25,141 nt of DNA from a virus, in the IMG/VR virus record IMGVR_UViG_3300037502_000527, positions 1 through 25,141 of that record. The stretch is one strand, 5' to 3'. Positions 6,350-11,926 of the stretch are shown piece after piece (within the stretch, counting starts at the first letter, position 1; every line of letters starts with the position of its first letter). Made by a program: the position numbers and the translations under genes. The notes below the pieces were generated by a model. It ran no database searches. It was given only the letters and a program-made list of their open reading frames with translations, and was not told where the DNA came from.

Positions 6350-7507
6350 ATGAATACAATAATTTTAGATGTAGAAACAACCATTGATGTAAATGGAAAC
6401 CCATTCTCAGAAAGGAATAAACTTTGCTATGTCGGACTTCATCATAATAATGTTTCTAATTTATTTGATATTGAATATAGTGGAAATCCGTACAGGGATA
6501 AACTTAACGCTATACAGAGTGTCATTAACAATGACGCTATTCTTGTTGGCTTTAACATTAAGTTCGACTTGCATTGGATAAGAAAATATGGAATTAATTT
6601 TATGGATAAGCGTGTGTGGGATTGTCAGTTGGTACATTTCATACTCACTAACCAACAGAATCCCTACCCATCACTTAATAGTGTCGCTGAGTACTATGGT
6701 TTGGGTAGTAAGCTTGATGTTGTTGCTACTGAGTATTGGAGCAACGGCATTGACACCACTGACGTACCTAAGGACATTCTTGAGCAGTACTTAGAGCAAG
6801 ACTTGTTATTAACAGAGGCAGTGTTTAAACGGCAGTATGAAGAAGTAATGTCTCTACCACAAGAACGACAACGATTGATTAGTTTACACAATCAAGACTT
6901 ACTTGTTCTTGAAGAGATGGAGTATAATGGAATTTTATTTGATGAAGATAGGAGTTTAGAACTTGGTGCCTTATTGGAAGAGGAAGTCAGATTATTGGAT
7001 GAAGAATTGGCTAAGACTTTTTCTATTGATGGTTTTAATTTTAATAGTAAAGATCACCTCAGTTGTCTTTTGTATGGTGGACGCATTACTATACCCAAGA
7101 AAGAAGTTATTGGAACTTATAAAACTGGTGAGAGAAAAGGTCAAGTCAAAGAGGGTTGGGTAGATCATCACTATGATATGCCTCGATTGATAGAACCATT
7201 AAAAGGAAGTGAGTTAAAGAAAGATGGGTATTATAGCACAGATGAACAGACGCTTAGAAGTCTTAGGGCTTCAGGAGTTTCTAAAGGAGTTATTCAACTT
7301 ATCCTTAAAAGGAGTGGACTTGAAAAGCGTAGAGGAACTTACTATTCAGGACTCCCTGAACTCAGAGAAAGTCAAGGTTGGCATAAAGGTACGCTACATG
7401 GACAACTCAACCAGTGCGTTGCTAGAACTGGTCGCCTTAGTTCCTCAAAGCCGAATCTACAAAATTTTGATGGAGAAATAAAAGAACTGTTTTATTCACG
7501 ATATTAG
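6350..7507 (+). CDS. DNA polymerase A, N-terminal part (3'-5' exonuclease and thumb)
   Basis: A 385-residue protein equal to the first part of a T7-type family A DNA polymerase. The proofreading exonuclease shows DxE (Asp7, Glu9), the second motif 'NIKFD' (69-73) and 'YLEQD' (147-151) with its catalytic Asp. The polymerase thumb follows, and near the end are 'ARTGR' (358-362) and 'PNLQ' (368-371), the segment that precedes the palm. The chain stops at '...ELFYSRY', just before the strand carrying the first catalytic Asp. The remaining catalytic half is encoded from 7795, after two small genes. Neither half has all polymerase motifs, so both must assemble to make an enzyme. No Shine-Dalgarno site is seen before the ATG. 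Confidence 0.92.
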   Translation: MNTIILDVETTIDVNGNPFSERNKLCYVGLHHNNVSNLFDIEYSGNPYRDKLNAIQSVINNDAILVGFNIKFDLHWIRKYGINFMDKRVWDCQLVHFILTNQQNPYPSLNSVAEYYGLGSKLDVVATEYWSNGIDTTDVPKDILEQYLEQDLLLTEAVFKRQYEEVMSLPQERQRLISLHNQDLLVLEEMEYNGILFDEDRSLELGALLEEEVRLLDEELAKTFSIDGFNFNSKDHLSCLLYGGRITIPKKEVIGTYKTGERKGQVKEGWVDHHYDMPRLIEPLKGSELKKDGYYSTDEQTLRSLRASGVSKGVIQLILKRSGLEKRRGTYYSGLPELRESQGWHKGTLHGQLNQCVARTGRLSSSKPNLQNFDGEIKELFYSRY

Positions 7508-7516
7508 GAGAAAATT

Positions 7517-7681
7517 ATGAGTGATTATTATGATGCACCTGACAACAGCGAAGAAGAAGCTTACTTCTACCATACTCTTGGAGACTTTGAGAGCTATGTA
7601 AAAGAATTAGGTGCTAAGTATGTATTAACAGAGATGAGTGATGATGTTAGACAATTATTAAAAGGAGCATTAAATGACTAG
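7517..7681 (+). CDS. small acidic protein inserted in the split polymerase locus
   Basis: A 54-residue acidic, tyrosine-rich protein. Its AGGAG ribosome-binding site overlaps the stop codon of the polymerase N-terminal gene. It looks helical and has no cysteine or membrane span. Acidic small proteins with a similar 'DFESYVKELGAKYVLTE' layout feel familiar from marine phages, but I know no function. It overlaps the next gene by seven bases. The location raises the possibility of a polymerase-associated role; that is inference. Confidence 0.65.
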   Translation: MSDYYDAPDNSEEEAYFYHTLGDFESYVKELGAKYVLTEMSDDVRQLLKGALND

Positions 7682-7811
7682 AGATGAGATTGCATTAAAA
7701 GCTATGGAAGCATTAATTATTGCAGACCATGTAAGACGAGAGAACATTCCTGAAGAAGCCTATCGTATTGCAGATGCTATGTTAGAGTTTAGTGATGCTC
7801 ATACAGGGTGA
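7675..7811 (+). CDS. small helical protein inserted in the split polymerase locus
   Basis: The 44-residue product is a predicted two-helix protein with Ala/Met/Ile-rich faces ('ALKAMEALI' and 'AYRIADAML'). It starts inside the end of the preceding small gene and ends 17 bases inside the polymerase catalytic-part gene, so translation of the three frames is likely coupled. AAGGAG about 9 bases upstream serves it. No family recognised. Confidence 0.65.
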
Positions 7812-8514
7812 TGCGTCAGCACTAGAGTGGCGATGTGCCGCTTTCTTAAGTCAAGATAAGGTAGCTTATGAAGAGATATGGAATAATGTCGATCAACACA
7901 CTGATAATCAAACTCGATTTGGGCTTCCCTCAAGACTTATTGCAAAGACCTTTGTCTTTAGACTCATCTATGGCGGTTCGGCTTATTCTTATGCTAATGA
8001 TCCTAACTTTGCTGAAGTAAGCAAGAGTGAAAAGTTTTGGCAAGGAGTCATTGACGAGTTCTATAACAAGTATAAAGGACTTCACAAGTGGCATACGAAG
8101 TTAATGCAAGAGGCAACAACAACTAAAAAAGTAATACTTCCAACTGGTAGAATCTATCAGTTTGAACCTGAACTAAGACGAGGGGAGAAGGTGTTCCCTC
8201 GCACCACAATCTTAAACTATCCTGTTCAAGGGCTAGGGGCAGATTTGATGACGATAGCTAGAGTATCTTTATATAACAGAATGAGGAAATTAAATTATGA
8301 AAAGGCGAGACTTGTTAATACAGTTCATGATTCCATTATTATCGATTGTGATAGTGGTCATGTTAATACTCTAGCAAAAACTATGTTAGATGTGTTTGAA
8401 GATGTACCTAAGAACTTTCAAAAGATGTTTGGGACTGAGTTTAATCTTCCCATGAAAGCAGAAGTACAGGTAGGAAATAATTGGAAAGATATGGAAGTTT
8501 GGGTTGACAAGTAG
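7795..8514 (+). CDS. DNA polymerase A, C-terminal part (palm and fingers)
   Basis: A 239-residue protein holding the catalytic core of a family A DNA polymerase. Motif A is 'GDASALEWR' with catalytic Asp6. Motif B carries Arg47, Lys51, Phe55, Tyr59 and Gly60, the equivalents of E. coli Pol I Arg754, Lys758, Phe762, Tyr766 and its Gly. Motif C is 'HDS' with Asp179. Ser follows where Pol I has Glu. Phe at the 762 position favours normal dNTPs over chain terminators; T7 has Tyr there. The ATG at 7795 (or the GTG just before it) lies inside the upstream small gene, with no strong ribosome-binding site, so coupling is likely. It needs the exonuclease/thumb part from 6350-7507. Confidence 0.92.
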   Translation: MLIQGDASALEWRCAAFLSQDKVAYEEIWNNVDQHTDNQTRFGLPSRLIAKTFVFRLIYGGSAYSYANDPNFAEVSKSEKFWQGVIDEFYNKYKGLHKWHTKLMQEATTTKKVILPTGRIYQFEPELRRGEKVFPRTTILNYPVQGLGADLMTIARVSLYNRMRKLNYEKARLVNTVHDSIIIDCDSGHVNTLAKTMLDVFEDVPKNFQKMFGTEFNLPMKAEVQVGNNWKDMEVWVDK

Positions 8515-8531
8515 TATAGATGTGGTATAAT
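8504..8531 (+). promoter_or_regulatory. strong sigma-70 promoter for the SSB gene
   Basis: TTGACA at 8504-8509 and TATAAT at 8526-8531, both exact consensus, are separated by 16 bases. The -35 box lies at the end of the polymerase gene. Transcription should start near 8538 and express the ssDNA-binding protein and the downstream exonuclease genes. Confidence 0.8.
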
Positions 8532-8538
8532 ATATGTA

Positions 8539-8557
8539 TAGTCTTATAAAAAGACTA
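8539..8557 (+). other. 5'-end hairpin of the SSB transcript
   Basis: TAGTCTT (8539-8545) and AAGACTA (8551-8557) form a perfect 7-bp stem with a 5-base loop. It starts within about one base of the predicted transcript start. There is no T run after it, so it is not a terminator. A hairpin at the extreme 5' end commonly protects bacterial mRNA from decay. Confidence 0.55.
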
Positions 8558-8574
8558 ATAAACAAGGAGATAGT

Positions 8575-9057
8575 ATGATTATAGAAATTATTGATGTAGG
8601 AACACCTGAGTCAGTGAAAACTGGTAAGGGACAATATCAGACATTACAAGTTAGTTTCAAGAATGAGCAAGGTCAAGTGCAAGGCAAGAAGCTTATGTCA
8701 TTTAGTAACCCTGCTGTATTTAAGGATATTCAGGGCTATGCCAAAGGTGATCGTGTCGATGTAGTCACAGTTAAAGAAGGTGATTACTGGCAATGGAAAG
8801 CTATTGCTAAAGAAGGTGATGCACCTCCTAGAGTTGAAGTTTCTAAGTCAACTGGTGGCGGTGGTAAAGTCATTGGTAGTAATTATGAGACAGCAGAAGA
8901 AAGAGCTAGACGACAAGTGTACATCATTCGTCAATCTTCTCTATCAACTGCGGTGGAATTGTTAGGTCAAGGTAAACCAGTAAGTGAGGTTATCAACACT
9001 GCTAAACAATTCGAGGCTTATGTCTTCTCTAAAGAAGCTGATGGCGAAGTAGATTAA
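8575..9057 (+). CDS. single-stranded DNA-binding protein
   Basis: A 160-residue protein with AAGGAG upstream and its own promoter. Residues 15-80 look like an OB-fold barrel of short strands ('YQTLQVSF', 'DRVDVVTV', 'YWQWKAI'). A glycine linker near 95-100 is followed by a helical C-terminal region ('ARRQVYIIRQSSLSTAVELL') and an acidic tail 'KEADGEVD', as SSBs use to contact partner proteins. The place between polymerase and 5'-3' exonuclease is where phage SSBs usually lie. The function should be to coat single strands during replication. The assignment rests on fold pattern and context; no exact signature proves it. The stop overlaps the next start (TAATG). Confidence 0.72.
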   Translation: MIIEIIDVGTPESVKTGKGQYQTLQVSFKNEQGQVQGKKLMSFSNPAVFKDIQGYAKGDRVDVVTVKEGDYWQWKAIAKEGDAPPRVEVSKSTGGGGKVIGSNYETAEERARRQVYIIRQSSLSTAVELLGQGKPVSEVINTAKQFEAYVFSKEADGEVD

Positions 9058-9731
9058 TGGAAGCTTTACTAGACGGAGATATATTCGCATTTCGTGTGGC
9101 TTGTACCACAGAGAATGACAACGAGGCTATTGCCGTCTATCGTGTCAACGAGATGATTGAGAATACTTTAGCTGAGGTGGAAGCATCTGAGTATAAATTA
9201 TTCTTGACATCTCCTGACAATTTCAGGAAGCAAGTCTATCCTGAATACAAGGCTAATCGTACTGCAACCAAACCTAAGCACCTACAATTTCTTCGAGACT
9301 ATCTTGTAGAGAGTTGGCAAGGAACAGTGGCTACTGGAATGGAAGCAGACGATTATCTTGGTATTAATCAAAATGAATCTAGCATCATCTGTTCCATAGA
9401 TAAAGACCTATTGCAAGTGCCTGGAAAGCACTACAACTTCGTTAAAAAAGAATTCTATGAGGTAGATGAAGAAACTGGATTTAGAAACTTTTACACACAA
9501 CTATTGACAGGTGATACTTCTGATAACATAAAAGGTATAGCAGGGATTGGACCAGTAAAGGCTAAGAAAGCTCTTGCTGAGTGTTTTACAGAACAAGAAA
9601 TGTTTTCTACTGTTAGAGAGATGTATGAAAATGATGAGTGGATGATAATGAATGGAAGATGTTTATACATCTTGAGATCACTCGATGATGACTATCAACA
9701 TCATTTTGAAAGACTAGCTAATGGCGAATAA
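9057..9731 (+). CDS. 5'-3' exonuclease (T7 gp6/FEN family)
   Basis: A 224-residue metal-dependent nuclease of the FEN/T7 gp6 family. It removes RNA primers and flaps and may degrade host DNA. Visible marks are the N-terminal acidic 'LLDGD' (Asp6, Asp8), the 'YPEYKANR' helical-arch segment, the acidic clusters 'MEADDY' and 'SIDKDLLQVPG', 'GDTSDN', and the helix-hairpin-helix 'GIAGIGPVKAKKAL' that grips DNA. It is translationally coupled to the SSB gene by TAATG and overlaps the HNH gene by 11 bases. Confidence 0.88.
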   Translation: MEALLDGDIFAFRVACTTENDNEAIAVYRVNEMIENTLAEVEASEYKLFLTSPDNFRKQVYPEYKANRTATKPKHLQFLRDYLVESWQGTVATGMEADDYLGINQNESSIICSIDKDLLQVPGKHYNFVKKEFYEVDEETGFRNFYTQLLTGDTSDNIKGIAGIGPVKAKKALAECFTEQEMFSTVREMYENDEWMIMNGRCLYILRSLDDDYQHHFERLANGE

Positions 9732-10098
9732 AGAATGGACGGAAGGTCGTCTTAAATCATTTATAACTTCTACCTTACGAGGTGGATTTAGAAGGTATCC
9801 TCCAAAATATGAATCTCTTAAAGAAGCTCAAGTTGGTAAAAAAATTAACGATAAATCTCAACGCTTGGCTATGCACTATGAGTGTGCTGGATGCAAAGGG
9901 CATTTCCCTGCTAAGGAGGTTCAGGTGGATCACATACTTCCTGTGGTGTGCCCTAAGAAAGGATTCGAGTCGTGGGATATATTTATTGCACGGCTCTTTT
10001 GTTCATCGGATAATTTACAAGTACTCTGCAAAGGTTGTCATGAAGAAAAAACAAAAACGGAAAGGGTAAAGCGTGTTAGTAAAAGGACTAAAAGCTGA
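9721..10098 (+). CDS. HNH endonuclease
   Basis: A 125-residue HNH nuclease. A zinc site is formed by CxxC (C55, C58) and CxxC (C103, C106). The catalytic core shows 'VDHILPV' (Asp70, His71), Asn98 and His107 in 'CKGCHEEK'. The N-terminal 45 residues are basic and may bind DNA. Proteins of this type next to the 5'-3' exonuclease occur in many podoviruses. They may be free-standing homing enzymes or help DNA processing or packaging. No intron is visible nearby. It overlaps both neighbours, by 11 bases upstream and 26 downstream. Confidence 0.85.
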   Translation: MANKEWTEGRLKSFITSTLRGGFRRYPPKYESLKEAQVGKKINDKSQRLAMHYECAGCKGHFPAKEVQVDHILPVVCPKKGFESWDIFIARLFCSSDNLQVLCKGCHEEKTKTERVKRVSKRTKS

Positions 10099-10264
10099 TG
10101 GCTCTTTCGAGAGTGTAGAGATAGACGAACAAGAAGAAGAAGTATTATTAAAGATAGTAGCAAATTATATAGTAAGAAATTGTGTGTTAGAACAAACGGA
10201 AGATGGTCATGAGATATACTTGCACTACCTTCCTGATTGGGTATTTGAAGGAAAGATACAATGA
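10073..10264 (+). CDS. small acidic protein of unknown function
   Basis: A 63-residue acidic protein starting with GTG inside the end of the HNH gene; AAAGGG lies upstream. It has a strand-rich layout with one central cysteine. The stop overlaps the next start (ATGA). No family recognised; the coupled overlaps on both ends support a real gene. Confidence 0.65.
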   Translation: MLVKGLKADGSFESVEIDEQEEEVLLKIVANYIVRNCVLEQTEDGHEIYLHYLPDWVFEGKIQ

Positions 10265-10482
10265 GTAAAAATGATATAACAGGTGATTCAATTAGAAGTA
10301 AACCATTGTCTAAAGAAGCAGAAGACAACTGGGATAGGATATTTGGTAAACGCATAAGAGAGCAAAAACTTTCTAATGATGATATGTTACCTGAATATGA
10401 ATTGCATAAATCAACTGGAGAACTTTCTCGTATTGATCTTATAGGTCAAAACGGAAACACTGGAGAACATTATGACGAGTAA
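10261..10482 (+). CDS. conserved small phage protein of unknown function
   Basis: A 73-residue polar protein with an AAGGAA site upstream. The N-terminal 'NDITGDSIRSKPLSKEAEDN' segment and the following 'WDRIFGK' are a pattern I recognise from many phages of diverse hosts, always annotated as hypothetical. It is probably largely unstructured. It overlaps the exonuclease gene by 11 bases. Function unknown. Confidence 0.7.
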   Translation: MSKNDITGDSIRSKPLSKEAEDNWDRIFGKRIREQKLSNDDMLPEYELHKSTGELSRIDLIGQNGNTGEHYDE

Positions 10483-11221
10483 GATATTATTATTAGATAT
10501 AGAAATGGCTCCAAATGTAGCTCATGTATGGGGTATATGGGATCAGAACATTGGTCTCAATCAACTTCAAGAGAGTAGCTATGTAATGTGCTATGCCGCA
10601 AAATGGCTAGGCGACAAGAAAATGATATTTGACTCTGTAAAGAAAAGTGGAGATAAGAAGATGTTAGCTGGCATTCATAAGCTTCTTGATGAAGCTGATG
10701 CTGTCATCCACTACAATGGGAAACGATTTGATATTCCATCACTAAATAAAGAATTTTTATTGCATGGAATGTTTCCTCCAGCTCCTTTTAAAGAGATTGA
10801 CTTATTGACTGTAGCTAAAAGTAGATTTAGGTTTGTATCTAACAAACTAGACTATGTAGCACAATCATTGGGTTTAGGTAAGAAGACTGAGCATAGTGGT
10901 CATGAGTTATGGGTACAATGTATGGCAGGTATTCCTAAAGCATGGAAACTTATGGAAGAGTACAATAAGAATGATGTTATTCTTTTAGAGAAAGTTTATG
11001 AGAGATTTAAACCTTGGATTAAGAATCATCTCAATCATAACCTTCTTGACAACACTGACTTATGTTGCCCTACTTGCTCTTCTAAGAACTTCCAAAGAAG
11101 AGGATTTAACTTAACAAGTGCAGGTAAGTATCAACGCTATCAGTGCCGTGCTTGTGGTAATTGGTTTAGAGATAATAAGAATCTTAAAGAAAAAGGTTCT
11201 CTAAAAGTAATGAGTATTTAA
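10472..11221 (+). CDS. DEDD-type 3'-5' exonuclease with C-terminal zinc ribbon
   Basis: A 249-residue protein with an RNase H-like exonuclease domain (residues 1-185) of the YprB/DnaQ-like kind. The acidic residues are Asp9 and Glu11 ('LDIEM'), Asp87 after 'VIHYNGKRF', and Asp168 in 'YNKND'. The C-terminal 60 residues form a Cys4 zinc ribbon (C199, C202, C225, C228) resembling those of IS1-type transposases and DNA-binding proteins. It likely trims DNA or RNA 3' ends during replication, repair or host DNA breakdown; the ribbon would target nucleic acid. It is the last gene of the replication block and is followed by 9 untranslated bases. Confidence 0.8.
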   Translation: MTSKILLLDIEMAPNVAHVWGIWDQNIGLNQLQESSYVMCYAAKWLGDKKMIFDSVKKSGDKKMLAGIHKLLDEADAVIHYNGKRFDIPSLNKEFLLHGMFPPAPFKEIDLLTVAKSRFRFVSNKLDYVAQSLGLGKKTEHSGHELWVQCMAGIPKAWKLMEEYNKNDVILLEKVYERFKPWIKNHLNHNLLDNTDLCCPTCSSKNFQRRGFNLTSAGKYQRYQCRACGNWFRDNKNLKEKGSLKVMSI

Positions 11222-11230
11222 GGAAAACAA

Positions 11231-11362
11231 ATGAAAACATTAGCAATCATAGTACTAGCATTAGTAGCAATAAAAGTTTATGCTTGTGAAACACAAACCA
11301 TTATTATAGATGGTCGCATTATTACCTGTACAACTTGCGGTAATGTAACTAATTGTGTATAA
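11231..11362 (+). CDS. small exported cysteine-rich protein
   Basis: A 43-residue protein with AAGGAAAA upstream. Residues 1-18 form a signal peptide (one Lys, then a hydrophobic core ending 'VYA') with a Cys right after. The mature part is only about 25 residues with four cysteines in total ('YACE', 'CTTCGNVTNC'). It may be a tiny lipoprotein attached at Cys19, or a disulfide-bonded periplasmic peptide. Function unknown. It lies one base before a second exported protein. Confidence 0.6.
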   Translation: MKTLAIIVLALVAIKVYACETQTIIIDGRIITCTTCGNVTNCV

Positions 11363-11363
11363 T

Positions 11364-11519
11364 ATGTTACACACATTAAGAAGTATTATTCTAATAAGTT
11401 TAATACTAAGTTGCAGTGGTTGTGCAGATTTTCTTGTGAATACATCAGGAACTTTTGTTGGAAACATTATATCTAATAAAGTCATTAAAGAAATGGAAAA
11501 GGAAGAGGTGAAGAAATGA
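11364..11519 (+). CDS. small predicted lipoprotein
   Basis: A 51-residue protein with a basic start, a hydrophobic segment and a lipobox-like 'ILSC' (Cys17), then 'SGC' and a short mature domain ending in a Lys/Glu helix. It would be anchored in the outer or inner membrane. Pairs of tiny exported proteins can be spanin-like or act in superinfection exclusion, but there is no direct evidence for either here. No clear ribosome-binding site; translation may couple to the gene just upstream. Its stop overlaps the next start (ATGA). Confidence 0.55.
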   Translation: MLHTLRSIILISLILSCSGCADFLVNTSGTFVGNIISNKVIKEMEKEEVKK

Positions 11520-11719
11520 GTGCATTAAAAAAACAAGTAGAAGGAGATCATTATAAGAAATATACTATACAACCCATAGAGTTTATAACTAAAAATAATA
11601 TACCTTTTATCGAGGGAAACATAATTAAATATATCTGCAGATGGAAAGACAAGGGTGGATCTAAAGACCTAGATAAAGTCATTCACTATGTAGAACTATT
11701 AAAAGAATTGAAAACATGA
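11516..11719 (+). CDS. DUF3310 protein (T7 gp1.7-related family)
   Basis: A 67-residue protein matching the DUF3310 family: 'EGDHYKKYTIQPIEFI', then 'IIKYICRWKDKGGSKDLDKVIHYVELL'. A related domain occurs in T7 gp1.7, a nucleotide kinase that acts on dGMP and dTMP. Whether this short form has kinase activity is not known. The position beside the ribonucleotide reductase fits a role in nucleotide supply. GGAAGAGG lies upstream; it is coupled by ATGA at both ends. Confidence 0.82.
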   Translation: MSALKKQVEGDHYKKYTIQPIEFITKNNIPFIEGNIIKYICRWKDKGGSKDLDKVIHYVELLKELKT

Positions 11720-11895
11720 TAACATTAACTGAATTACAAGAAAAGATTATTGAACAAGTTTCAGAAGTAGATTTAATTGACCTTCTTGGACTTACTACTG
11801 AGGATTTAGTCTATGCCTTCCAAGACAAAATTGAAGATAGGTTCGAGAGATTGGTCAATGAATTGGAACTTGGAGATAATACTTCCTCCGATTAA
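11716..11895 (+). CDS. small helical protein of unknown function
   Basis: The 59-residue product is acidic and helical ('LQEKIIEQVSEVDLIDLLGLTTEDLVYAF'). It has the look of a family common in marine podo- and myoviruses upstream of nucleotide-metabolism genes. The start overlaps the DUF3310 stop (ATGA). It ends 31 bases before the ribonucleotide reductase start. The alternative frame that would extend the reductase upstream through this region was rejected. Confidence 0.7.
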   Translation: MITLTELQEKIIEQVSEVDLIDLLGLTTEDLVYAFQDKIEDRFERLVNELELGDNTSSD

Positions 11896-11926
11896 TTTAT
11901 ATAACTACGCTATAAGAAAGAAGATA

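Noticed and set aside
5299-6384. Minus-strand open frames opposite helicase (5299-5547, 5903-6157, 6082-6384)
   Set aside because: They have no ribosome-binding sites or domains and overlap a clear helicase gene; they are shadow frames.
7508-7794. Group I intron or intein explaining the polymerase gap
   Set aside because: The insert is short, almost fully used by two coupled frames, starts with an in-frame stop that overlaps a good ribosome-binding site, and shows no homing nuclease, intein splice residues or recognisable intron core.
6350-8514. Simple sequencing frameshift as cause of the split polymerase
   Set aside because: A 287-base insert with two translated frames separates the parts; a single-base error cannot produce that.
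11813-11926. Upstream in-frame extension of the ribonucleotide reductase
   Set aside because: It would read through the coding region of the small gene at 11716-11895 in another frame and adds residues unlike the family. The ATG at 11927 begins sequence typical of the N-terminus.
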